Shown here: positions 54,801-63,762 of the stretch, one piece after another
Numbering within the stretch: the first letter of the stretch is position 1
How the letters are laid out: each line of letters opens with the position of its first letter
Assembly: GCF_900005765.1 (NCBI RefSeq)
Contig: NC_041687.1
Coordinates: forward strand, 1,612,001-1,676,000
Direction: 5' to 3'
Length of the DNA: 64,000 bases
DNA from: Plasmodium relictum
Lineage: Eukaryota; Apicomplexa; Aconoidasida; Haemosporida; Plasmodiidae
Notes under the pieces: model-generated
Told to the model about the DNA's origin: nothing
What the model saw: only the letters and a program-made list of their open reading frames with translations
Database searches by the model: none
Program-made: the position numbers and the translations under genes

Positions 54801-57160
54801 GACAAAAAAATAAAATAAAAAGAAGTTTATTTCTAAAAAAAGAAAATATGAGTAATATTGATACTTGCGTTGATGAAAATGATATTGATAGTTTCAGTTC
54901 ATCCAATAATATTGATATTGATGAAGAAGAAAAGGATAATTTATTAAATTTAGATAAAAGTGAAGTTAATGAACATATTATCAACAAATCACATAATATG
55001 AATAAGGAAAATTATGAAAAAAATATTTTTTCTAATATAAAATATAATAATTCTTTAAATGAGCCATTAAACATTTTGAAGAAGAGAGAGAAAATAAGAC
55101 AACAAACACAAGAACAAAATGAAGATGAAGTAATTACAAATAAAAATTTACTGAAATTTAATAATATTAGTAAAAAAAAAAAAAAAAAAAATTGTCTCAT
55201 ACATATTGACAGTTCTCATGATAATATAGTTAATAATAACTCAAAAAAAAATGTTAGAAGTTGTAGTAATAGTGATTATTCCTATGATAGCTATAATAGC
55301 AGTGTTAATTTCGTTGGAAATAATTTTATAAATTGTTTTGATGATAATTATGATAATTCGATTGGTGATAGAGATAAGAATGTATCTTTAAATTTTCCTA
55401 GTTTAGGTACACATTTAAACAATATAGATAATAAGGAAATAGTTAATTCTGAATCAAATATATATAATAATCACCCTCATAAAAGTAAGGATATGTTAAT
55501 AGAATCAAATATGTTAAATAATGAAACTTATGTTCAGATTGGAAATCAAGAGGATATTCAGTTTGATAAATTTTTAAATGATGATATAGAAACATATAAA
55601 TCGATTTATAGAAATATTAGTGATAGTGCTTATAAAAAAAAAATTGAAAATTTAATTACGATAAGAAGCAATCTATATAAATATATGAATTGCTTAAATG
55701 TTCTTGGTATTAGGTATATTAATAAAGATATAGGTAATTTTGATGATTTATACAATAAAAATATTTCTTTTGATTTAAAAAAAACATATACGAAAATTAG
55801 AAAAGATATTTTACATCCATTAAAAAATAATGCGTTAGAAAAAAATGTGTATATAAGTTTAAAAAAAGAAACGAGTAAATTTTATGATGAAATGAAAATA
55901 TATAATAATTGTTACTTTTTGTTTGATTTTATCATAAAAAAGTATGACAACAATTTAAAAAAGAAAAGTAATAAGTTTGAATATTATATAGATAAAAACA
56001 CTTTTTTATGCATGTGTAAGGATATAAAAATGAATAAAATAATTGAAAATATAGATATACCTACTACTACATGCAATAAATTCTTTGAAATAAATAAAAA
56101 TTCACATGAAAACCACATGTATCAGATCATTAAGGAAGCTTTAAAGAATAAGAATCAATACAAAAAAGAAAGAAATAAAATATACGATGAAAATTATTCA
56201 AATAACTCTAATTTTTTAAATAACAGCGAGTTATCAAATAACAATCTTTCTGATGAAACTAATTGTAATGATAGAAAGAGGAAAAAAGGAGGAAAAAAAT
56301 TTTCTCTACCTCATAATAAACATTTAAAAAATGTAGATTTATTAAAAAAAAATCAAAATAAAAATGAGAACAGCAAAAATAATCATTTATTAAATAAAAA
56401 TATATACAGTAACAATTCATACTATTCAACAGTATTTTGTCCTTTTTCTTTGGTTTCAACTTCTAATAATTTAGTTAATTTTAATTCTATTGGAATAAAT
56501 AACATGAAATATAAAAGCAAAAGGAAAAAAAAAATGAATGTGTATGATTTAGAATATTTATTTACTAGACAAGTATCTTTTAGTAAATATATTAACAAAA
56601 ACCAAGGATTAACTCTTATTGACTTTTTTTTATTAATGCAGCAATTAGCATTATTAATTTTTCCATATATAAGTTATTTAAGTACTTATAATTCTATATA
56701 CCCATATAATAGCACAATTTTTGAAGAATTAAGCAATCAAGAAAATAATATATTTGCAACTACTTTTAATGATAAGGAAATGAGTAATTTAAAAAAAAAT
56801 GTGAAAAATATAAAAAAAATAGAGAAAAATCAAGATAATGATCTTAAAGGAAAAAAAGAAAATAAATGTAATATGGATAAATCAACAATAGATATAAAAG
56901 AGGTTCAAGAGAAGAAAAAATGTGAATTAAATACTCGTTTTAATTCAGAAGAGATAAGAAAAATGGATTGTAACAATACAACTAATAAACAAGAAGAAAA
57001 AAAAAAAGATAATTATATATGGCATAAAAGCATTTGTAATAACATTTACAATTTATATGAATATATTCAAATTGGCGTTAATCCTACTGTTAAAAATGTT
57101 TGCTTAGAGACTTTTTTAACTTATATTTTTATAAAATATGGAATATCATATTTTTCATAA
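48812..57160 (+). CDS. Tubulin-tyrosine-ligase-like (TTLL) enzyme, giant
   Basis: Single exon of 2,782 aa with an ATG at 48812. The TTL domain lies at ~1495-1850. Visible signatures are ARYERVLIHTCINKLNW, the IPSIYMYTKKKAL start, FVLPEN, the ATP-grasp loop YYIMKPDSGSMGIGV (Lys1607), IIQKYIDNPLLM, KKFDFRIYILL (Asp1655, Arg1657), VHLTNYSINK, and the metal-binding end LDILLDQTGKAWLLEVNSNP (Glu1798, Asn1800). All core ATP-grasp residues are present, so it should be an active ligase adding amino acids, most likely glutamate, to tubulin tails. The choice between tyrosine, glycine and glutamate cannot be read from sequence here. The 1,490-residue leader and 900-residue tail are mostly Asn/Lys low complexity, with folded-looking parts near 2240-2400 and at the C-terminus (VNPTVKNVCLETFLTYIFIK). 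Likely substrates are subpellicular, spindle or axonemal microtubules. Confidence 0.93.
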   Translation: MNSFHNIFNINYKNEINEYKKRNITKIVPTYSLKNIKVSKEYSNLKNSLNNNINDINEENIKNFKENKSVSIINDVTNCIDTSNKYSSTHAYKTNLNYASIKKNTYSNDLRKINNSYSGSTYCKNNYYKSNIEKVKLRNTNENEKKFLKKKQIISKDYLTKFHNNIKSKIENDNLLYLNKINNILYRNNDESKIDNNIFNFAESPSIRSSRMSKNLNNYKTIGKIKMEKSLIDVRKENKKVNSISEVNLNMPINKKEENKSIKIPLINSRNYDQSINFNSNNNIVNKIKHPYHFSNNVIVTNNIYQNEHVLHRKSDKSSKNENKNFLIGISSHMIFNDNNLDNLKISEKKCNSITYFNKNDIKEKNIKTNSSKIDNGINLLQTRIKSHEFVNYTNIYKPPDIYLKDSIKSEPYIEKPMNVNHIEYVSNYSDINLLQNNKYLTNSIKNDIINNISVNHYYKNVGDNYFSYKCKEDDHCNNENNVCNNNFNKISYNEEKSEKKRYCDSFKKYDTKNSNNIYEKANMRVISKSNSDNHIIKIISKGEIINKYNNISLYRFNEGDKKKKNSYSNCLVEGCENKNNKEINEGKPCYGILLDKRTKEIKCDILNQNKYFNEADGKEENCKLMKNKEDIGNVVHKQSYIENGKLIKKLRKGGYLASNNMHDLKNESNYSNTINHFELNKGTHDIQSCNNTNKIAEMQILNNTKNKYHSYNVNICNNNINYYNHNNDEYNTDKIYFNEIKKITKDNNNFFLGKSDSRIYDNIINNNDSYEKKYDKGVVNYDYINKINNKYNKNYIKEYSSDKISAIDLYDNSKNNEEDIMLNNISKNISKNKSTNDVIQINNAINYEDYEKEHIINNSKNDYKKSMKNIYLTNHNKNNFIILGINNDLKKIDDIDFYNKRNKGHFYNKDKEDYDSIKSTKRQISRNVKYEEYFKENSYTKPYVHYKQNLDNFVNTHKTLSHENKQEEEEKQEKNNNNMQENEKNEKKTNIYLNDVLSNNINTFIEKKKNTLIKSTEKKKCTEILEKNNLNEQKLAIKKEETFIEGKKKNCLGTLLKDNECMMNKKENEIKNKIDNDVHFTNKGKSNESFYMCNKKINDMHNIKKYSNEEITENNDQRNIFLSNPNYNIKNSKNNINDSNDNIKSSDNDQFLTKTNSKTIKCKKKLNSSNISGNEKKKNACKSVSNGNFTDIEYGIAYTKSLTDSYIYHLSNLNKIAKQRNKKSKLKDYRMHSKINEKDILCLGKNENSDLKKICAIKKSNKTDKHNRKENTKTYFNDNKNISADNSSKIKGKRSKSLTLNEICKNSFNNELIMLSSKRTKNINKCNLNIKNDIFLKEIVFEDNNNKINNNFENKHRIQNNKCSDETTVKNKESDICSTEKNSNNEHNLLSVSKLGDTCNDSINDNKNNVRINVINTNFDNIKNITENDKAYIHNCNDQSSLLPDNEIIGDFSSKRDDKKIKKVMLPWNNDNIVKLNTMNTSKKKKNITVNTKLARYERVLIHTCINKLNWKKCNDNINKGIFYWIGYNINDSDHYNYMKKKKIINRIPSIYMYTKKKALTFLLSHLSLIYPSLYDFYPNTFVLPENKNVIKYILNSNNKDYYIMKPDSGSMGIGVKLIHKYSDININILNGYNCYIIQKYIDNPLLMYKKKFDFRIYILLLPGKNYPKIYLSKIGFARLCTEEYKKKKRYICNTYVHLTNYSINKDNEKYIRKKNIHDKNNNKQLLSDVFIYLKNNGYDIDDIWKQIKKISCLTSLAIYSYIKSKIKYNFKNNFYFYQLVGLDILLDQTGKAWLLEVNSNPSLRIDYLDPNYTYFEIQLESMFDRYVKEPVISEMFLIVYKKIYKKYFKKKNKKIICINNKNEKSEKHSIICDNKIKPSKIALQNKPLKCSFITNNAKLKNFIENKKYPDDESSFTNSKNSYSYVGGNKISKTKSYVLNKNFNKNKIYTNNTKSDIKKKFSSLLYNSGSDSINNCRNNSLTNSMVNNVRINNMTRQKNKIKRSLFLKKENMSNIDTCVDENDIDSFSSSNNIDIDEEEKDNLLNLDKSEVNEHIINKSHNMNKENYEKNIFSNIKYNNSLNEPLNILKKREKIRQQTQEQNEDEVITNKNLLKFNNISKKKKKKNCLIHIDSSHDNIVNNNSKKNVRSCSNSDYSYDSYNSSVNFVGNNFINCFDDNYDNSIGDRDKNVSLNFPSLGTHLNNIDNKEIVNSESNIYNNHPHKSKDMLIESNMLNNETYVQIGNQEDIQFDKFLNDDIETYKSIYRNISDSAYKKKIENLITIRSNLYKYMNCLNVLGIRYINKDIGNFDDLYNKNISFDLKKTYTKIRKDILHPLKNNALEKNVYISLKKETSKFYDEMKIYNNCYFLFDFIIKKYDNNLKKKSNKFEYYIDKNTFLCMCKDIKMNKIIENIDIPTTTCNKFFEINKNSHENHMYQIIKEALKNKNQYKKERNKIYDENYSNNSNFLNNSELSNNNLSDETNCNDRKRKKGGKKFSLPHNKHLKNVDLLKKNQNKNENSKNNHLLNKNIYSNNSYYSTVFCPFSLVSTSNNLVNFNSIGINNMKYKSKRKKKMNVYDLEYLFTRQVSFSKYINKNQGLTLIDFFLLMQQLALLIFPYISYLSTYNSIYPYNSTIFEELSNQENNIFATTFNDKEMSNLKKNVKNIKKIEKNQDNDLKGKKENKCNMDKSTIDIKEVQEKKKCELNTRFNSEEIRKMDCNNTTNKQEEKKKDNYIWHKSICNNIYNLYEYIQIGVNPTVKNVCLETFLTYIFIKYGISYFS

Positions 57161-58752
57161 TTATGTTAATTATAATTAATATATATAAGTAATATAATCA
57201 TATAGCATTTTAAGACAATGCTTTAATTTTTTTTTTTTTTTATTATGTTCACCTTACCATAGGACATTTTTTTTAGTCATATAAACTTGTCATTTGATTT
57301 TTGATTTTTGTTTTTTTACTATTCATAGTTTATTTTTTTTTTGTTTTTTGCTTTTTGTTTTTTTTTTTTGTTTTTTTTTTTTTTTTTTTTTTTATTTCAT
57401 TCATCATTTTATTCTTCATGGATTTTATTTTTTTTTCTTTATATTTTATCTTCATTTATATTATTATATCAATATCTTTTTTTTTTTTTTTTTCTTTTCT
57501 TTTCTTTTCTTTCAGTTTTAATTCTTTATTTTTTTTTTTATTGTTTTTTTTTTTTCTTTCGATTTTGACTATCGTTTTCGTATCCATTGTTGTTTTCTTA
57601 CATGGTTTTTTTTTATTTTTTTACCTTTTTATTTTATTTTATTTTTATTTTTTTATTTTTTTTTTTTCATTATTTCTAAAATTCATATTGAAATTTTTTA
57701 TTCTAATTTTTTGGTTTTATTACAATTGTTTTTTTCATTTAAATTTATATTTTATTATATATTATTTCATATTATGATTTAACAAGTCTTTGCTAAATTT
57801 ATTTTAACCTAATTGAAAAGTATTGTGGCATATTTTATTAATTTCCACAAAAAAAAAATTTTAATTGTATATTTGTTACATGAAATTTTTTATAATTGCT
57901 TGTAAAATTTAATTCCTTAATTTTTATATAATAAATGATACAATAAAAACTTGTTTTTAGTAAAATTTAAAGTACATAAATACAAGGAATATCTTGATAA
58001 ACCATATGCTCTTTTTTTGAAATTAAAAAAAAATAACAAAAAGAGGGTTAATAAAAAATCCCTTTTATATAAATGTAAATAAACCAGAATAAAAATGAAA
58101 TTTATGGTACTTTTTTAAATCCTTTAGAAAAAAAAGAAATAAAATAAAATGTATAATACATTTTTAATATTTTAAAGTATACATATAATATTAATCAATT
58201 TTAAATAAATACAATATTTATTTTTTATATTATCAAATTTTTTTTTTTTTTTCATAAAATACAAAAATTAAATTATATACATAATTATCCATGAATGAAA
58301 ATTTAAGTATTATAGATAAAAAAAAATTTACATCAATGATGTTTTGTATATTAAATTTATCTCTGAAACATTTTGTCAATTTAAATTTATATAAGTTGTC
58401 ATTTTTTTTTTTTTTTTCTTAGAATAATTACATATTTTTGAATAACCATCAGTTTTTAAAATAATATATATGTATTTTAAAAGGATTTAAAATTTTTATT
58501 TATATTTTAAAATTTATTTATTCTAATATATCGTATGTTACGAAAAAAAGAAAAATGATAAGAATAAACATATAAATTTTATTTTTATTATTTAAATGAT
58601 ATTATTTTTCTTTTTTTTTAACCATATGAAGTCTATATATTCACATTGATTGTACTGAATAAATATATTCATTATAATATATTGTTTATTCATTAAATAC
58701 TTTAAGAAGCAAAAAAAAAAAAAAAAATAAAAATAAATAATACATTTAAACA
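57161..58752. other. Intergenic region with long T-rich tract
   Basis: About 1.6 kb between two plus-strand genes. The first half (57225-57770) is almost all T on the plus strand; the second half is mixed A/T and should hold the promoter of the methyltransferase gene. Poly-Phe frames in the T-rich part are not genes. Confidence 0.55.
57290..57770 (+). repeat. Strongly strand-skewed T-rich tract
   Basis: Nearly 500 bp in which T dominates the plus strand with very little A. Such skew just downstream of a gene may affect nucleosome positioning or transcript termination. Confidence 0.7.
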
Positions 58753-61700
58753 ATGATAAATGAATCATATAATAAGGCACTGAAAACAGAGAACGAGGAT
58801 ACAAATAACAAAAAAAAAGGATTAAATGAAAATTGTTTTGAGGAAGAGAATGGAAAATCTTTCAATAATAGAGATATTAATGCAAATGACAATAACAATA
58901 TATATATGATTAATAAAGGAGGTATTATCGAAAATAGTTTAGATAAAAAAAGAACAAACACAAATATGGAAAAAGATAAAATAACTAAAGTTAAAAAAAA
59001 AAAAATTACATTAGATTTAAATGAGAATAACAAAATAAAATTAGAAAATAAAAAAGAAGTGTCTATATGCAATGAAGGAAAAGAAAATAGTAATTTAATA
59101 GAAAGTGAAATATTAAAAGAAGGTACAGATAATAATAATAAAGTTTTAGTTAAAACATATAGTAGAATGAATAAAGAAAAATACATAGAAAATCAAAATT
59201 TAGATATAGATATTTTAAGTAAAGATGGTTCTTCGTTTAAAATGAGAAAAGAAAAGAAAGAAAAAAATGGTGATATATATTATGATGTAGTGGATAAAAA
59301 TGACATTAAAAATAAAGAAAGTAACACAAAAGAAGAAAAAAAAAAAGGTGTTCACAGTTTTAAGGATGAAAAAGAAAAGTTTTCCATGAAAGAAATAGTT
59401 TATAATAAAAAAGAAAAAAATGCTTTAGAAATTGACAATAAACAAAACGTAATAGTAAAATGCAGTGAACATAACAAATACAGTGAGTTATTAAATTTCG
59501 ATGAAATAGATAATAGCTTTGAATTAAATAATAGCTATGTAAAACTAAAAAATGAAGATAGTGCTTTGAAAAATGATAAATTAAATAACTCAAATTTCAA
59601 AGAAACAGAATTGTTTAAAAAAGTCAGAATATCAAAAGCAAAAAATAGTATTGATAAAAAAGAGTTGCAAAATATAGAATACACTACAGAAAGAGAACTT
59701 AATAGCAATATTCATGATGAAACAAAGTTAAAAGTGAAAATATTAGAAAAAAAAGAATTAAGAAATATAAATAATAAGAAGATACATGCCGAAAAGTGTG
59801 AAGTCGTGTCAAATGCTAGAATGAATGATAAAATATTAAATGGCAAAAAGGAAGGTAATAAAGAAATTTTAATTGATGAAGAAAGACAATATAAAAGAGA
59901 AAAGAGTAATAAAAATGAATCTTCTGTAGATACTAAAAATAAAATTAAACAAGACATACTAGTTACTGAAAAGACAAATAGAAAGAAGAAAACAAATAAT
60001 TCCAATGAAGAAAATATGTATGCAAAAAAAAAAAAAAATAATAATAATTATATAGATGAAAATGTAACTAAAGAAAAAAAAAGTAATAAAAGTATAAATG
60101 AAGAAGCTATTTATGAGAAAAAAAAAGAGAATAGTACTTATTGTGTAAATGAGAATAAAATAAGAGATAAAAAATGTAATAATAGTGATATTGATGAAAC
60201 TAATAGAAATGAACATATTAATAGGGAACAACAAAATATTAATAATAAATATGATGATCATGCAACCTTTAAAAAAAAATATGAAGAAATTGTAAAAAAT
60301 AAAGATTTAAATAAGAACGAGGAAGACAATGTGCATGATTTTACTGGAAATAATGAAATTTATCAAATATCCAATGAAAATAAGTCTGGAAATGTAAAAA
60401 AGAAATATACAAGACTATTGAAAAGCTTGGAAACGAACTTGACAAAAAAGATTATAAACAAAGAATGTGAAAAAAGAATTAAATCATGGGGAGAAAATAT
60501 AACTTTACAAGAAAAAATAAATTACTTTATAAATAATAAAATTGCTACAAAGACAGAATATAAATATGGAAAGAAGCCAAATACTTTGTCTATATGTAAC
60601 CAATTTAGCTTATATAATCACTTAACAATGTTAAATGATTTTAACAGATTACATTATTATAGGGCAGCAATGAGGTGGACAGGGCATAAAGATTTATGCA
60701 ATGCTAATACTAACAATTTTGTGAATCACGAAAATAATATTACTGCTGATAATATAAATAGTATAAGTAATACAACTAATGGAGAAAATACAGGTAGTCT
60801 ATGTAATACAGAGAGTATAAATAGTATGAGCAATACAATAAACATGAATACCACTGAAGTATATAACATAAATAAGTTTAATGGGTTTAGTAAAATAGAT
60901 AAACCAGATATATTTTTTGAAAACAATAAAGGTTGTTATGTTTATAATAAAAATATAATAGAAATAGGAACAGGCCCATTATCCTTATTATCCATTAATG
61001 CCATTTTAAATGGTGCCAAACATGTAGATGCATTAGAAGTTAACAAAGATGCGTCTGATATGGCAAAAAAATTAATAGAGGGGTATAACTTAGAAGATTA
61101 CATTAAGATTATAAACTGCTATTCTAAAGTATATGAATATAGAGAAGAAGAGCATCAAAGAAGATTAAAAAAAAAGAATGCATTATACAATTTTTATGAT
61201 AATGCTATTGGTGAAAATTTTTGTAATAATTTTAATTACGATTTAATAATAAGTGAAGTAATTGGGGATTTTGCTTCTCAAGAAGGTGTAGCTGATATTT
61301 ATTTGGATTTACATAAAAAAATATTTTCCTACAGAAAATATCAGGAATACTTAAATAATTGGAATATTAATAATAATAGTATAGAATGTGACATAAAAAA
61401 AGAAAATAATGAAGAAGATAAAAGCGATATAAGTGAAAAAAAAAAGGTACAAAATGAAAATATTAAGAAAGAAAAAAAATTATCATATATTGAATTCTCT
61501 TCTAATGAGGAATTATATAATTCTGAAGAATTTTACAATATGAATATTAAAAGCATCCCATATAGTGTTACAACATATTATTGTCCTGTTAAGTTTCCTT
61601 ATTCTGATAATATTATATATAAAAGTGAAAACTATCCAGAAAGAACTATTATAAGTCCACAAAATAAATTATTGCAATCAGTTATATTAGATTGGTCTAA

Positions 61701-63138
61701 TTTAACTTTAAATGAAGAAAAAAATAGTGAAGATAATTTTGGTGTTTTAGAATATCTATACCTAGAACAAAATTTAAAAAATCAAGTAATACAAAAGAGA
61801 AGTAATTTATTTCATATTCAAAAAAATGCTCCATTCTGTGGATTTTTAATAACAATTGATGTTGAAATTAGGAAAGGGGAGCATTTTGGTACAAAATATG
61901 GGACTTGCGATAGTTGGTATACTAATGTCGTTTTATTAAAAGATGAAATAAAGGTTAAAAAAGGTGATTTAATTATTAATAAAACATATACAAATTTATT
62001 GAATTATAATGAAACTATTATTGATAGAAAAACCGTTTTAGTCTCACGACCTTCATACACTTTTTACGGTTATATATTACGATTAATTAAAGAAAAATAT
62101 TCTGAATCTACTTCTGATAATGATGAGATAAATTCAAGCAATGATAAAAACTACAATGAATCAAATGCTTCATATGAAGAAAATGATTATGTGTATTTGG
62201 ACGACGAAACAATATTGTTACTAGATCGAAAAGATTTTCATACCAGATTTTTGGTACCAGACTTAAATAAAGCTAGTAGTGAATACATTCCTACAAAAGG
62301 AGAATTTAAAAATAATGATACGAATAACAAATCAGATTATTCTATTAATATAAAGAAAGATAATTTTTCTAACAAGAAAACAAATATTTTTGAAAATCAA
62401 AATAACTCCAAAGATAATGATAAATATTCTGGGGATATTTGCCATTATAAAGATACTAATAATGATAAAAATATATTTAATAATAAATATGTTGGTGATG
62501 ATAAATATCTTAGTGGTAGTATACTATATTCTAGTGCAATTGATAATAAAGAAAACTCAAATAATTTTTTAGAGGACAAAATTCATTTAAAAACTCAAGG
62601 AGATATACCATTGAATAAAAATGAAATAAATTGTAAAAATTGGAATAATGAATTACGTAATGAATTATGCAACGAATTTAAGGAAAACAAGTACAACGAT
62701 GATATTAACTTCTTAAACAAAAATAAATGTATAAATACGAAATCCACTGCATCAAATTCATTAAAACAAGAAAATAAAAATACAGAAAAGGATAAAGAAA
62801 GGACGAAAAAAATTTCAAAGAATAATGTAAATAAGAAAAAAAAAAAAGATGCACAAAAAAGTAGTAAAAATAGGAAAACCTCAGATAAAAGTAAAGAGGA
62901 ATATGAAAAAGACATTTCGGATATTATTAATAATTATAATTCATATTCAAAATTCTATTATGACAACTTAAAAAATAAAATTATTGTTTATAAAAATTTT
63001 AAGTATAAGCTACTAACTTTTTATGAACCTGTAGTTATTGACTATGATGAGCAGGCAACTGTAATTTATAAAAAGGATGATATATATAACAGCAGAGAAA
63101 ATAATGTGAATAAATTTGTAAATAACGTATATCAATAA
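58753..63138 (+). CDS. Divergent PRMT-type (arginine) methyltransferase with long N-terminal extension
   Basis: Single exon of 1,461 aa with an ATG at 58753. Residues 1-600 are Lys/Asn/Glu-rich. Folded sequence starts near 610 (SLYNHLTMLNDFNRLHYYRA), is broken by an Asn/Thr insertion (~655-715), and enters a Rossmann fold: NIIEIGTGPLSLLS (motif I, 735-748), VDALEVNKDA (acidic Glu762), and YDLIISEVIGDFASQEG with Glu835 and Glu844. Their spacing of nine residues equals the double-E loop of arginine methyltransferases. After another insertion the barrel half appears: IPYSVTTYYCPVKFP, FCGFLITIDVEI, and CDSWYTNVVLLKD plus VKKGDLI, where DSW (1053-1055) stands in for the usual THW; PRMT5 has a similar FSW. 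The C-terminal 350 residues are low complexity apart from a final YKLLTFYEPVVIDYDEQAT. Likely an S-adenosylmethionine-dependent protein methyltransferase; arginine specificity is inferred. Confidence 0.85.
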   Translation: MINESYNKALKTENEDTNNKKKGLNENCFEEENGKSFNNRDINANDNNNIYMINKGGIIENSLDKKRTNTNMEKDKITKVKKKKITLDLNENNKIKLENKKEVSICNEGKENSNLIESEILKEGTDNNNKVLVKTYSRMNKEKYIENQNLDIDILSKDGSSFKMRKEKKEKNGDIYYDVVDKNDIKNKESNTKEEKKKGVHSFKDEKEKFSMKEIVYNKKEKNALEIDNKQNVIVKCSEHNKYSELLNFDEIDNSFELNNSYVKLKNEDSALKNDKLNNSNFKETELFKKVRISKAKNSIDKKELQNIEYTTERELNSNIHDETKLKVKILEKKELRNINNKKIHAEKCEVVSNARMNDKILNGKKEGNKEILIDEERQYKREKSNKNESSVDTKNKIKQDILVTEKTNRKKKTNNSNEENMYAKKKKNNNNYIDENVTKEKKSNKSINEEAIYEKKKENSTYCVNENKIRDKKCNNSDIDETNRNEHINREQQNINNKYDDHATFKKKYEEIVKNKDLNKNEEDNVHDFTGNNEIYQISNENKSGNVKKKYTRLLKSLETNLTKKIINKECEKRIKSWGENITLQEKINYFINNKIATKTEYKYGKKPNTLSICNQFSLYNHLTMLNDFNRLHYYRAAMRWTGHKDLCNANTNNFVNHENNITADNINSISNTTNGENTGSLCNTESINSMSNTINMNTTEVYNINKFNGFSKIDKPDIFFENNKGCYVYNKNIIEIGTGPLSLLSINAILNGAKHVDALEVNKDASDMAKKLIEGYNLEDYIKIINCYSKVYEYREEEHQRRLKKKNALYNFYDNAIGENFCNNFNYDLIISEVIGDFASQEGVADIYLDLHKKIFSYRKYQEYLNNWNINNNSIECDIKKENNEEDKSDISEKKKVQNENIKKEKKLSYIEFSSNEELYNSEEFYNMNIKSIPYSVTTYYCPVKFPYSDNIIYKSENYPERTIISPQNKLLQSVILDWSNLTLNEEKNSEDNFGVLEYLYLEQNLKNQVIQKRSNLFHIQKNAPFCGFLITIDVEIRKGEHFGTKYGTCDSWYTNVVLLKDEIKVKKGDLIINKTYTNLLNYNETIIDRKTVLVSRPSYTFYGYILRLIKEKYSESTSDNDEINSSNDKNYNESNASYEENDYVYLDDETILLLDRKDFHTRFLVPDLNKASSEYIPTKGEFKNNDTNNKSDYSINIKKDNFSNKKTNIFENQNNSKDNDKYSGDICHYKDTNNDKNIFNNKYVGDDKYLSGSILYSSAIDNKENSNNFLEDKIHLKTQGDIPLNKNEINCKNWNNELRNELCNEFKENKYNDDINFLNKNKCINTKSTASNSLKQENKNTEKDKERTKKISKNNVNKKKKKDAQKSSKNRKTSDKSKEEYEKDISDIINNYNSYSKFYYDNLKNKIIVYKNFKYKLLTFYEPVVIDYDEQATVIYKKDDIYNSRENNVNKFVNNVYQ

Positions 63139-63762
63139 AACTTTTATTTAAAGAAATTTTTTTTTCATATTTAAAATTTATTATTTTTTTTTTTTCAATT
63201 CTATAGATAATATGTTTCTGTTTATCTTTTTTTTTTTTTTTTTATCTTTAAAATAAGTGAATGTATTTTTTTTTCTATTAAGTATATATATATGTATATA
63301 TATGTAATAATGTTTTTCCTATTTTTTTTTTTAATCTTTTTATGATTAATTTTTTTTTTCTTGTTTTTTTTAATTTCCATTCCATTTCCTTAAAAAAATA
63401 TGTGATTTCTTATAATAATACGAAATATACAACATTTAATCTTGCATAAAATTATGGCATAGTCATTTTTTTTACATATTTTATTACTTACATTTTAATT
63501 TTTAAAGTTTATTTTAATATTCATTAACTATTATGGCATGGTTAATTTTTTTATTTACATGTTTTATTTTATGCTAAATGCATAAAAGGTTATTTTATTA
63601 CATAAAAAAAAGAAAAAAAAAGATGATAAAAATATAAATATAAAAACTAAGCAAACTATATATCTGAGAGTTCAGTATTATAAAAAAAAAATTAAACATT
63701 TATTACAATTTTGGCACCCACTTTTTTATTTTAAAATTATCCTTCTGATTTTTTTATTATGC
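63139..63762. other. Convergent 3' spacer with a duplicated segment
   Basis: About 620 bp between the methyltransferase stop (plus) and the cytochrome oxidase gene stop (minus). Two copies of an ATTATGGCAT-led segment begin at 63451 and 63530. Otherwise it is T-rich A/T DNA with no gene. Confidence 0.5.
63451..63575. repeat. Imperfect tandem duplication, ~79-bp offset
   Basis: ATTATGGCATAGT (63451) and ATTATGGCATGGT (63530) are each followed by a T run, an ACAT step and TTTTATT. The shared order indicates an old local duplication. Confidence 0.5.

Noticed and set aside
57294-57777. Overlapping poly-Phe/Leu frames in all three plus-strand phases
   Set aside because: They arise from a T-rich tract; open frames in every phase are a composition effect.
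58035-58070. AGGGTTA ... TCCCT stretch as a possible telomere-like or telomerase-RNA template segment
   Set aside because: Only one partial telomere-like unit is present, too short for a template or an interstitial telomere array.
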